From positions 1-16,482 of the forward strand of contig JADLKP010000026.1 in assembly GCA_016838945.1 (NCBI GenBank): a stretch of 16,482 nucleotides of DNA. The letters run 5' to 3'. Position numbers and translations under genes: made by a program. The DNA comes from Methanobrevibacter sp. Lineage in GTDB: Archaea; Methanobacteriota; Methanobacteria; Methanobacteriales; Methanobacteriaceae. Each line of letters begins with the position of its first letter. The stretch's first letter is position 1. This document shows, in pieces, positions 7,287-13,610 of this stretch. The notes under the pieces were generated by a model, which was given only the letters and a program-made list of their open reading frames with translations, made no database searches and was not told the origin of the DNA.

Positions 7287-7302
7287 GTAATTTTAAAATT
7301 AC
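7287..7302. promoter_or_regulatory. 16-bp perfect palindrome, presumed HxlR operator
   Basis: GTAATTTTAAAATTAC is a perfect palindrome midway between the divergent HxlR and NTF2-like genes. It is identical to the core GTAAGTTTAAACTTAC found before the OYE gene (11111-11126) except for one symmetric base pair per half-site. It lies about 10 bp upstream of the presumed TATA boxes on both sides, so one bound dimer could control both genes. Confidence 0.55.
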
Positions 7303-7339
7303 AGATTCTTTTTAAGCAAATATTAAGATATTTATTATT

Positions 7340-7720
7340 ATGAGACCTGAAATTAATGAATACGAAGCTGTAGAAAAAGCAGCAGAAAAATTTGTAAAAA
7401 GTGTAGCAGAAGGAAACAGTGAATATGCAAGGGATTTGTTCATTGATGAAGCAGTATTATTTGGTTATTTGGATGGTGATTTGGAACATGGTTCCATTGA
7501 ACAATTCTATGATAATGTGGATAGTGTAGCTGCAGGTGAAGAATTTAATGCAAGGATTGATGTGCTTCTCCTTGAAGAGACTTTAGCAGTTGTAAGAGTC
7601 CTTGAAGAAAGTTGGGGTGGACGCATTGATTTCACTGATGTTTTGCTTATGCTAAAAATGGATGGTGAATGGAAGGCTGTTGCAAAAGCATATAATCAAA
7701 ACTCAAATACCATTCAATAA
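7340..7720 (+). CDS. NTF2-like / SnoaL-like small protein
   Basis: The 126-residue product fits the NTF2-like cone-shaped fold. It has an N-terminal helix pair with an ARDLF segment followed by ..EAVLFGYLDGDLEHGSIEQFYD, then alternating beta strands (INARID-type, LAVVRVLEESWG, DFTDVLLMLKMDGEWKAVAKAY). The ending DGEWKAVAKAYNQ is the usual last strand of this superfamily and resembles proteins annotated as putative lumazine-binding. No catalytic residues can be named with confidence, and such proteins range from small-molecule binding to isomerase functions. There is no ribosome site before the ATG, so a leaderless mRNA is possible. It is divergent from an HxlR regulator and shares a 16-bp palindrome with it, so it is the likely target of that regulator. 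A T-rich stretch follows the stop. Confidence 0.72.
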   Translation: MRPEINEYEAVEKAAEKFVKSVAEGNSEYARDLFIDEAVLFGYLDGDLEHGSIEQFYDNVDSVAAGEEFNARIDVLLLEETLAVVRVLEESWGGRIDFTDVLLMLKMDGEWKAVAKAYNQNSNTIQ

Positions 7721-7799
7721 AAATAATAATCTTTAATTATTTTTTCTTTATTCTTTTTTCATATTTATCTAATTTAAAATTATTTGTAAAAATACTAAC

Positions 7800-7851
7800 A
7801 AAAAACATTAATAAAAAACATTAATAAAAAACATTAATAAAAAACATTAAT
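7800..7851. repeat. Tandem repeat, four perfect copies of a 13-mer
   Basis: The unit AAAAAACATTAAT is repeated four times without change (7800-7812, 7813-7825, 7826-7838, 7839-7851). It lies between the convergent NTF2-like and nitroreductase genes. There are no spacers, so it is not a CRISPR array. Perfect copies suggest recent slippage expansion, so the copy number may vary between strains. Confidence 0.85.
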
Positions 7852-7890
7852 AAAAAAAAGAAAATTAAATAATCATCAGATTATTTAATT
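7852..7890 (-). terminator. Hairpin plus T-run terminator of the nitroreductase gene
   Basis: AATTAAATAATC (7863-7874) and GATTATTTAATT (7879-7890) form a perfect 12-bp stem with a four-base loop. The stem overlaps the last codon positions of the nitroreductase gene. Read on the minus strand it is followed by TTTTC and eight Ts (down to 7852), the layout of an intrinsic terminator. Confidence 0.65.
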
Positions 7891-8535
7891 AATTTTTAAA
7901 ATCTCATCTAAGTCTAATCTGGATGATTCATATTCATTTATTTTGTCATCGGATTCATATCCTAATGCAATTCCCATGATGATATCTTCATCTTCTGGAA
8001 CTGGGAGATGGTCTCTTATGATATATGGGTATTTTACAAGTTCGTATGCAGGGATTGAATCTATTCCCAAATTGGTTGCAGCAAGAAGTATGCTCATTCC
8101 AAATCCTCCCAAGTCATAAACAGACCATTTTGTGTAGTTTTTAGGAAGAGTCAAATATACGATTGCAGGAGCATTAAATAGGACATGCTGTACATGGAAG
8201 AAGTATTCAAGCTCTTCATCTTCACGGAATATTCCAATATCTTCCATAAAGTCAGCCATATTCTTTTGACCTCTTTCGGAGAAATTGGTCCTATGGCCAG
8301 GATTCATGTCTGCAGACCCTTTGATTTTCTTGTCATTTTCTGCAATCCAATCCTTACGGATTTCCTCTAAGGTTTTGCCGGTTGCAATATAAACGTTCCA
8401 TGGTTGGCTGTTTTCCCATGATGGGGATAAGCCTGCAACTTTGATGATTTCCTTTAAGGTTTCTTCATCTATGATTTCATCTTTTTTAAAGTCTCTTGAT
8501 GAGTGTCTTTTTTCCATAACTTCATTAAATTTCAT
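7885..8535 (-). CDS. Nitroreductase family protein (FMN)
   Basis: The 216-residue flavoprotein has the nitroreductase fold signatures: an N-terminal FMN-phosphate-binding segment RHSSRDF (10-16), SPSWENSQPW (37-46), a central helix with ..GGFGMSILLAATNLGIDSIP, and a final GIALGYESDDKINEY strand. Family members reduce nitro groups, quinones or enones using NAD(P)H or reduced flavin; this substrate is unknown. Residues R10, S12 and R14 are the expected FMN contacts. The ATG at 8535 has a GGTGAT ribosome site. The gene is divergent from the second HxlR regulator, with operator-like repeats between them. Known pairs such as HypR with HypO and YodB with YodC in Bacillus show the same regulator-nitroreductase link. 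A strong terminator hairpin overlaps its stop codon. Cytoplasmic. Confidence 0.9.
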   Translation of the reverse strand: MKFNEVMEKRHSSRDFKKDEIIDEETLKEIIKVAGLSPSWENSQPWNVYIATGKTLEEIRKDWIAENDKKIKGSADMNPGHRTNFSERGQKNMADFMEDIGIFREDEELEYFFHVQHVLFNAPAIVYLTLPKNYTKWSVYDLGGFGMSILLAATNLGIDSIPAYELVKYPYIIRDHLPVPEDEDIIMGIALGYESDDKINEYESSRLDLDEILKIN

Positions 8536-8556
8536 TTTATCACCTTAAATATCTAT

Positions 8557-8570
8557 TAAACTTTAGTTTA
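8557..8570. promoter_or_regulatory. Everted repeat TAAACT-TT-AGTTTA in the nitroreductase promoter
   Basis: TAAACT (8557-8562) and AGTTTA (8565-8570) are exact inverted copies around TT. The element lies 22-35 bases upstream of the nitroreductase ATG, where its TATA box and transcription start should be. It would suit repression of that gene. It shares the AGTTT half-site with the larger palindromes nearby but in the opposite orientation. Confidence 0.4.
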
Positions 8571-8600
8571 TTTAAATTAAAAAGTTATTCTGGCCTTATC

Positions 8601-8636
8601 TGTTAGTTCAAACTTATTGGTTAGTTTAAACTTACT
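8601..8636. promoter_or_regulatory. Two head-to-tail operator copies between nitroreductase and HxlR
   Basis: The 18-mer at 8619-8636 (GGTTAGTTTAAACTTACT) matches the perfect palindrome GGTAAGTTTAAACTTACC at 11110-11127 in 16 of 18 positions. The directly adjacent 18-mer at 8601-8618 (TGTTAGTTCAAACTTATT) matches in 13 of 18. The pair is just upstream of the TATA box of the divergent HxlR gene (about 8652-8666), a position that suits autoregulation or activation. Confidence 0.6.
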
Positions 8637-8680
8637 TAAATGAATAAAGTTAAATATTTTATATAATAAAACTATATTTG

Positions 8681-9073
8681 ATGAAAAATAATGTTATTTA
8701 CAATAAGGATGCATGCCCTATAAATAGTGTCAATGATTTATTAAGCAGAAAATGGATATTTGGCATTATGAAAGACTTATTCGCTGGAAAAAAACATTTC
8801 AATGAGTTCAAACAGGATAAGCCTGATTTAAGCAATGTTGTATTGTCAGATAACTTAAAATACCTTGAAATGAATGGGCTAATCTATAAAAATGTCTGTG
8901 ATAATGAAAATAGAAGAAATACTGAGTATTTTCTCACAGAAAAAGGAAAAAAGATGAATAAGATCCTATTTGAAATGGTAGTCTTTGGTTTATATGAGTT
9001 AGAAAGAGATTTAAGGACTGATGAATATAAACAAGAGATTAAAGATGCTTATAAAAATATTTTAGGATTATAA
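8681..9073 (+). CDS. HxlR-family winged-helix transcriptional regulator (second copy)
   Basis: The 130-residue protein is a second HxlR member. It has an N-terminal Cys-Pro (DACPINSV, Cys12), SRKWIFGIMKDLFAGKKHFNEF, then the recognition region LSNVVLSDNLKYLEM (50-64), a wing and a C-terminal dimerisation helix. It is clearly related to the first copy at 6872-7249; the recognition helices share the LSN.VLS..LKY pattern. A further Cys is at 73. HxlR proteins of the HypR/YodB group use cysteines to sense quinones and disulfide stress and control nitroreductases. The in-frame TTG at 8678 is rejected in favour of the ATG at 8681. No ribosome site is seen, and TATA-like bases at 8652-8666 fit a leaderless mRNA. 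It is divergent from the nitroreductase gene, with tandem operators in between. Confidence 0.92.
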   Translation: MKNNVIYNKDACPINSVNDLLSRKWIFGIMKDLFAGKKHFNEFKQDKPDLSNVVLSDNLKYLEMNGLIYKNVCDNENRRNTEYFLTEKGKKMNKILFEMVVFGLYELERDLRTDEYKQEIKDAYKNILGL

Positions 9074-9162
9074 TCAAATTAGGATATGATCCATTTAAGA
9101 TTTATTATTAGTCTATAAGCATCTTAGGTTTTAGTTTTTACATTCTATTTTTTATTATTTTT

Positions 9163-10044
9163 TTACAGATATTCTCTTTTTATGCAACTGTCTAGAATAT
9201 TGTCTGGAAGCTTTTCCAGCTTATTTTCAAATTTTTCAATTATCTTGTCCTTATCTTTTAAATGCCCGCTTACTTTAGCGACATTGTTGTTATGATGGCC
9301 AAAGAAATAGACATTTTCCGGAACTTCCAAGTGTTTTATCAATTCTATTTCCTCTTGGATAATTTCCCTTTCAGTAAGTTGCACAAATTCTCCCTTTTCT
9401 TGCATCTCTGCCAATTTTGTTCCGCTCACAATCCCTGTGGTGATTATTGAAATCATTTTTGGAGGGTAGGCGTTCAATATTCTAGCGGTTTCCAACACGT
9501 GTTCTGTTGAGTATTCCTTTCCACCTGCACCTCCCATCAAAAGGGATATATATCTTATTTTTGCATTCTCTAATTTTTCAAGAGTTTCATAAGCTTGTTG
9601 GCTTGAATGTCCTTTATTAAGTAGTTTCAATACTTTATCAGAGCCGGATTCAATTCCAATGTAGATGTCATCATATTTTGCCTCATAAAGCTGATTGAGT
9701 TCTTCCTGAGGCTTGCGTTTGATATTTCTGATGGAACTTTGACATGAAATTGCGTATATTTTTGGGAAGTATTCCTGTATCAGATCACTTATCTCAAGCA
9801 GTCTTTTGGTAGGCAGTGCTAAAGGGTCTCCGTTAGCCACAGTAATTTTTGATAGGTTTTTCGGATAAAATTGTGATAATTCCTCTAAATCTTCCCTGAT
9901 GTGTTCGATTGGGGACACTCCAAATCTAACTCCATGATACATATTGCAGAAATTGCACTTGTTCCATGAGCATCCATAGGTTATTTCAAGAATGGGCGTA
10001 TTCGCTTCCAATGGGTGTCTGTATACTGGTCCTGTGTAGTGCAT
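9163..10044 (-). CDS. Radical SAM protein (intact copy of a tandem pair)
   Basis: The 293-residue protein has the radical SAM barrel. The cluster motif is GCSWNKCNFC with Cys25, Cys30 and Cys33, that is CX4CX2C rather than the standard CX3CX2C. Other barrel signs are VANGDPLALP (the SAM-binding GGE-like strand), YDDIYIGIESGSDKVLKLLNKGH and a C-terminal FFGHHNNNVAK segment. The start MHYTGPVYR..EA.TP.LE.TYGCSW is shared with the upstream paralogue. The reaction is unknown; relatives are annotated only as radical SAM or Fe-S oxidoreductases. GGTGATAAA precedes the ATG, and the gap to the upstream paralogue is only 23 bases, so the two form an operon. If the upstream copy is dead, this one would be the working member. 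Confidence 0.85.
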   Translation of the reverse strand: MHYTGPVYRHPLEANTPILEITYGCSWNKCNFCNMYHGVRFGVSPIEHIREDLEELSQFYPKNLSKITVANGDPLALPTKRLLEISDLIQEYFPKIYAISCQSSIRNIKRKPQEELNQLYEAKYDDIYIGIESGSDKVLKLLNKGHSSQQAYETLEKLENAKIRYISLLMGGAGGKEYSTEHVLETARILNAYPPKMISIITTGIVSGTKLAEMQEKGEFVQLTEREIIQEEIELIKHLEVPENVYFFGHHNNNVAKVSGHLKDKDKIIEKFENKLEKLPDNILDSCIKREYL

Positions 10045-10067
10045 TTTATCACCTCTGCTGATATTTT

Positions 10068-10958
10068 CTATAAATGCCCTCTTTTAGCTACAGTATCAAG
10101 AAAACCAGGTTTCATTTCCTCAATTCTTTCCACTTGTCTTTTTAGGTCTTTAATCATCTCTTCCTTGAACTTGAAATAGTAATTAATTCTAATCAAATTG
10201 TGAACATGTGCTCCAAAGAAGAAGCAGTCATCCTCCATATTCAAATCTTCAATCAATGTCAATTCCTCTTCAATCAATTCCCTTTCGGTAGCTTCTACAA
10301 ATTCTCCATTAATCACCATATCATATAATGGTGTGTCTTTTTCGAGGGATGTGGAAGTTGGAATAATCATTACCGGTTTGTATTCATTCAACAATTCTGC
10401 AGTTTACTTTGCACTTTCTATACATTTGCCTCTGCCTGCTACACCTAACATTAAAAGAGCCACATAATCCATATTCGCTTCCTTAAGTCTGGATAGTTCA
10501 TTGTATTCATCTTCTTTTGTGTATCCTTTTCGCATTTGCTTTAATGTTGGTTCATAAGCTGTTTCAAGTCCAATGTATAATCGGTTATACCCTGCTTTTC
10601 TTAAATTTTCCAAATCTTCCATAGATTTTCTTTTGATATTTCTTATGGATGCATAACAGGCAATGCATTCTATTTCTGGGAAATATTTATGAATCAATTC
10701 AGCAATTTCCAATAGTTTCCTTGCAGGAAGTGCAAATGCATCTCCGTTAACCAAAAAGATTTTCTTCAGGTCTTTTGGGTAATATCTGATTAATTCCTTC
10801 AAGTCATCTTCAACATCCTCTAGTGGGGATACTCCAAATTTTTGGCTATGGTACATTGTGCAAAATGAGCATTTTCCCCATGAGCACCCATAAGTGACTT
10901 CTAAAAGAGGGGTGTCCGCTTCTGGCGGAGGTCTGTAAACTGGTCCTGTGTAATGCAT
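10068..10958 (-). pseudogene. Radical SAM paralogue interrupted by an in-frame TAA
   Basis: The reading frame is intact apart from one TAA, complementary to 10404-10406, after 184 codons. The next 110 or so codons stay in the same frame and continue the family sequence to the end. Aligned to the intact neighbour, the stop falls at a Glu codon (ESAK-stop-TAELLNEY beside EHVLETARILNAY), so a single G-to-T change from GAA would explain it. The first part holds GCSWGKCSFC (again CX4CX2C), NGDAFALP and LYIGLETAYEPTLKQMRKGY; the second holds the C-terminal region FFFGAHVHNLIRI. Total length would be 296 residues against 293 for the neighbour. TAA is neither a pyrrolysine nor a selenocysteine codon, so readthrough is unlikely. 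A fresh nonsense mutation or a sequencing error are the two explanations. GGTGATAAA precedes the ATG. Confidence 0.8.
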
Positions 10959-11091
10959 TTTATCACCTTAAATTTATTGTAATGTTTTTTTAATGTTTAT
11001 CAAGCAATCTTTTTATTTTATCTTTAATGTATTTTTTAATTTTTTATTTGTATTTATCTAAAATATTAGTTTTAATGTATAAAAACATATT

Positions 11092-11151
11092 AGTAATTAT
11101 TAACTTACCGGTAAGTTTAAACTTACCTTTTTAGGTTAGTTTCAAATTACA
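11092..11151. promoter_or_regulatory. Operator cluster upstream of the OYE gene, with 18-bp perfect palindrome
   Basis: GGTAAGTTTAAACTTACC (11110-11127) is a perfect palindrome. It overlaps a second perfect palindrome, AACTTACCGGTAAGTT (11102-11117). The directly adjacent upstream 18-mer (11092-11109) matches the first in 14 of 18 positions, and a third copy (11134-11151) also matches in 14 of 18. The cluster lies just upstream of a TATA-like ACTATAAAATTATA (11163-11176). The rest of the 300-base gap from 10959 to 11258 is AT-rich with nothing else I recognise. The divergent radical SAM operon could share the control. Confidence 0.65.
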
Positions 11152-11258
11152 AAAAGTTTAATACTATAAAATTATAATTCTAAATTAACTGTGAATTTTT
11201 TAAATAATATTAAAATTTCATAAGCATTTTAATTTTATTCAAGGATACTGTGATTATT

Positions 11259-12260
11259 ATGAAAGATATATTTGATGAATGTAGTTTAGGGGATTTAAAG
11301 CTAAAAAGCCGTATCATAAGGACAGGAACTTGGGAAAGAGGAACTGAAGATGGCGGTTTTTTAAAGAGTGAAGTCTTTGACAGGTATGAATGTATGGCTA
11401 AAAGTGGTGTAGGTTTGATCAATTCAGAAATGTTTGTGTTTGATCCAAGAGACAGATTTGCTGAATACTGCAATAATGTAAACTATAAGGGTTTTGTAAA
11501 GGACTATAAGGAGATTACAGACATCTGCCATAATCATGATGTGCCCGTTCTCGGTCAACTGGCGTTCTTTTATTATAATGACGGTTTGAATCAAAAGGTG
11601 GAAGCAAATGACATTAGCTTGGAAGGCATAAGGCATCTTCAGGCAGATGTTATAATGGCAGCTAAGAAGTTCTCCTTTGCAGGATTTGATGGAATGCAAA
11701 TAGATATTGGAAACAATTTTTATCTTGCCAAATTCATCAACCCTTATTTCAACCAAAGAAAGGATCAATATGGGGGCAATACAGAAAATCGTGTAAGAAT
11801 CTGCTCAGAGATAATCAAGGTTCTTAAAAAGACTATGGATTTTCATGTCAGCTGCAGAATAAATCCTTGGGATGTCAGAAAGAATGGAATGACTCCTGAA
11901 GAAAGCATAAAGGTTGCAAAGGAACTTGAAAAGGCAGGTGCTGACAGCATTCAATTGACTGCAAGGACAATATCCTATCTTTATGATGGCAATGATAGGA
12001 ACCCATTCCTTGTCTATGTGGATAAATTGATTGATGAGATTGATGTTCCAGTCATTTTAGGCGGTTCAATGAGGGATATGAAATCAATGAATGATGTTTT
12101 AAATGATTCAAAAGTTGAATTCTTATCCATGTCCAAGCCATTTGTAGCACAGCCAGACTTTTTAGCTGATTGGAAGGCAAATGGAGATGGAGTTTCAATT
12201 TGCCAAAGCTGCAATAACTGTTACTCCAAAAAAGAGAGCAGTTGTTTTAAATTTAAATAA
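11259..12260 (+). CDS. Old-yellow-enzyme family flavin oxidoreductase (single domain)
   Basis: The 333-residue protein has the OYE/2,4-dienoyl-CoA reductase barrel. The hallmark segment KFINPYFNQRKDQYGGNTEN (158-177) is clear, as is the late FMN-binding VILGGSMR (265-272). Cysteines at 315, 318, 321 and 329 (CQSCNNCYSKKESSC) resemble the 4Fe-4S site at the end of the barrel in the iron-sulfur members, with different spacing. The FAD/NAD domain of the large members is absent, so electrons probably come from a partner. The substrate-binding pair His-x-x-His/Asn is here Asp149-x-x-Asn152, and the usual QL.H.GR segment reads QLAFFYY. The ATG at 11259 follows GTGATTATT, the local ribosome-site style; the GTG at 11250 is rejected. 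Operators upstream link it to the HxlR genes. Cytoplasmic. Confidence 0.88.
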   Translation: MKDIFDECSLGDLKLKSRIIRTGTWERGTEDGGFLKSEVFDRYECMAKSGVGLINSEMFVFDPRDRFAEYCNNVNYKGFVKDYKEITDICHNHDVPVLGQLAFFYYNDGLNQKVEANDISLEGIRHLQADVIMAAKKFSFAGFDGMQIDIGNNFYLAKFINPYFNQRKDQYGGNTENRVRICSEIIKVLKKTMDFHVSCRINPWDVRKNGMTPEESIKVAKELEKAGADSIQLTARTISYLYDGNDRNPFLVYVDKLIDEIDVPVILGGSMRDMKSMNDVLNDSKVEFLSMSKPFVAQPDFLADWKANGDGVSICQSCNNCYSKKESSCFKFK

Positions 12261-12364
12261 TTAATTATTTTCTCTTTTTATTTTTTTATTTTTATTTTAT
12301 TTTTAATTGGAGGGTCTCTTTTTTTTTAAAAAATTATTTATTATTTTAAAGCAAATTATATTTT

Positions 12365-13009
12365 ATGGAATTAAAAAAGATTAATAGATATGTCATTTAC
12401 TTGTTTTCACTGTTTTTAATATCGTTAGGTGGAGCAATATCAATAAAAGCGAATTTAGGAACTTCCCCTATCATTTGTCTTCCATATGTTTCAAGTCTGA
12501 TATTGAAGATGAGCGTTGGAACTGTCTGTCTGATTTTTAATGTGATCTTTATTGCTGTTCAGGTAATTCTTTTAAGAAGTGGGTTTGAGAAGAGACAGTA
12601 TCTGCAGATAGTCGTTGGGACAATTTTCTCCCTTTCCATAGACTTTTCAATGATGTTGGTAAGTTTCCTGAATCCTGCAGATTATTTAAGTCAGTTTGCA
12701 ACACTTCTCTTAAGCTGTGTAGTGGTTGCTTTTGGTGTGATGTTGGAGGTTCAAACAGAAGTGGTTTATCTTCCTCCTGATGGAATAATCGTAGCCATTT
12801 CAAAGGTTTTGAAAAAGGAGTTTCCAAAGGTGAAACCTTTTGTGGATACAAGTTTTGTGTTTTCTGCAGCTATTTTGTCAATTGTATTCTTAGGATGCCT
12901 TGCAGGAGTACGTGAAGGAACAATCGTTTCCGCTCTAATAATTGGGCCTATTGTAAAGGTTCTTCAAACTTATTTAAATCCTTATGTTGAACGTTTATAT
13001 GAAAAATAA
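12365..13009 (+). CDS. Multi-pass membrane protein, YczE/YitT-like (DUF6198 type)
   Basis: The 214-residue protein is hydrophobic, with membrane segments at about 8-27, 50-70, 79-101, 109-128 and 160-180, and possibly 187-203. The motifs LGGAISIKANLGTSPI (21-36), VVYLPPDGIIVAISKV (133-148) and GVREGTIVSALIIGPIVK (181-198) are those of the YczE/YitT-like family. Its function is not known; a transport role is only a guess. Few residues precede the first segment, so the N-terminus is probably short and cytoplasmic. There is no ribosome site before the ATG, so the mRNA may be leaderless. A T-rich stretch (12261-12340) separates it from the OYE gene, so it probably has its own promoter. It is convergent with the NUDIX gene. 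Confidence 0.82.
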   Translation: MELKKINRYVIYLFSLFLISLGGAISIKANLGTSPIICLPYVSSLILKMSVGTVCLIFNVIFIAVQVILLRSGFEKRQYLQIVVGTIFSLSIDFSMMLVSFLNPADYLSQFATLLLSCVVVAFGVMLEVQTEVVYLPPDGIIVAISKVLKKEFPKVKPFVDTSFVFSAAILSIVFLGCLAGVREGTIVSALIIGPIVKVLQTYLNPYVERLYEK

Positions 13010-13054
13010 TAGACTTATTTTAAAAAAAGTTTAAGAGATTAAAAAAGATAATGA

Positions 13055-13075
13055 TTGAGATTTATTAAATCTCAA
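13055..13075. terminator. 9-bp hairpin at the convergent membrane-protein/NUDIX junction
   Basis: TTGAGATTT (13055-13063) and AAATCTCAA (13067-13075) form a perfect 9-bp stem with a three-base loop. It overlaps the end of the NUDIX gene. On the minus strand it is followed by CATTATCTTTTTTAATC, so it suits termination of the NUDIX transcript and may serve both directions. Confidence 0.5.
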
Positions 13076-13502
13076 AATCTCTTTTTTCTAAAGTTTTTCT
13101 AAGTGTAGGAGTAAGCATATCTTCATTGTAAAGCTCTTTTAATTCTTCAATGCTTACCCATTTGAAATCGTCATGCTCATCGCTTATCTGGAGCTCTCCA
13201 CTTAGTATTTCAAGATTCATCATTAGTTGAACTGTGCTTATTGGCTGATTGGTTCTTCTGCTTATGAATTCGTCTTGAACCACTTCAAACAGGCTTTCTA
13301 TATTTACATCAAGATTAGTCTCTTCCTTGAATTCCCTTATCAATGCCACATCAAAGAACTCTCCAGGATCCACTTTTCCACCGGGAAGCTCATATCTATG
13401 AGGATTGTTTCTTGATTTCGGATGTCTTCTGAGGATTAATATCTTATTTTCTTTTTTAACTACTCCTCTTACAGTCAATCCCCAGTCTTTTTTACCATTC
13501 AT
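13065..13502 (-). CDS. NUDIX hydrolase
   Basis: The 145-residue protein holds the NUDIX box: G42, E48, then REFKEE at 56-61 (GX5EX7RE form). The Gly that usually follows EEx in the box is replaced by Asn63 (EETNLDV), a common variation. The enzyme should cleave a nucleoside diphosphate linked to another group, using Mg at the box glutamates. The start GLTVRGVVKKENKILILRRHPKSRNNPHRYELPGG suggests a MutT- or ADP-ribose-type member, but the substrate cannot be told from sequence. The ATG is preceded by AGGTGA. Although alone on its strand, it shares its 5' region with a candidate plus-strand RNA. A hairpin overlaps its stop codon. Cytoplasmic. Confidence 0.92.
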   Translation of the reverse strand: MNGKKDWGLTVRGVVKKENKILILRRHPKSRNNPHRYELPGGKVDPGEFFDVALIREFKEETNLDVNIESLFEVVQDEFISRRTNQPISTVQLMMNLEILSGELQISDEHDDFKWVSIEELKELYNEDMLTPTLRKTLEKRDFEI

Positions 13503-13578
13503 TTTTTCACCTATGAAAATTCTATTTGATTATTATATTGCTTTTATTTCGTTATTTTAGTTTTTAACTTTGATTAGA

Positions 13579-13589
13579 TTTATATATTA
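13579..13589 (+). promoter_or_regulatory. TATA box before the candidate RNA
   Basis: TTTATATATTA is a good archaeal TATA element. Its centre lies about 26 bp upstream of 13610, where the hairpin of the candidate RNA begins. It faces away from the NUDIX gene. Confidence 0.4.
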
Positions 13590-13610
13590 TGATGTTTAAA
13601 GTATTTTTAA

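Noticed and set aside
7800..7851. Possible CRISPR-like array
   Set aside because: The 13-base units are contiguous with no spacers and no cas genes are near; it is a simple tandem repeat.
8678..8680. TTG start for the second HxlR gene
   Set aside because: It would add one residue directly before an ATG at 8681; ATG is the likelier start.
10404..10406. Recoding of the internal stop in the radical SAM paralogue
   Set aside because: The codon is TAA. Pyrrolysine uses TAG and selenocysteine uses TGA, and no recoding element is visible.
11250..11258. GTG start for the OYE gene
   Set aside because: This GTG is part of the GTGAT ribosome site for the ATG at 11259, matching the local GGTGAT style.
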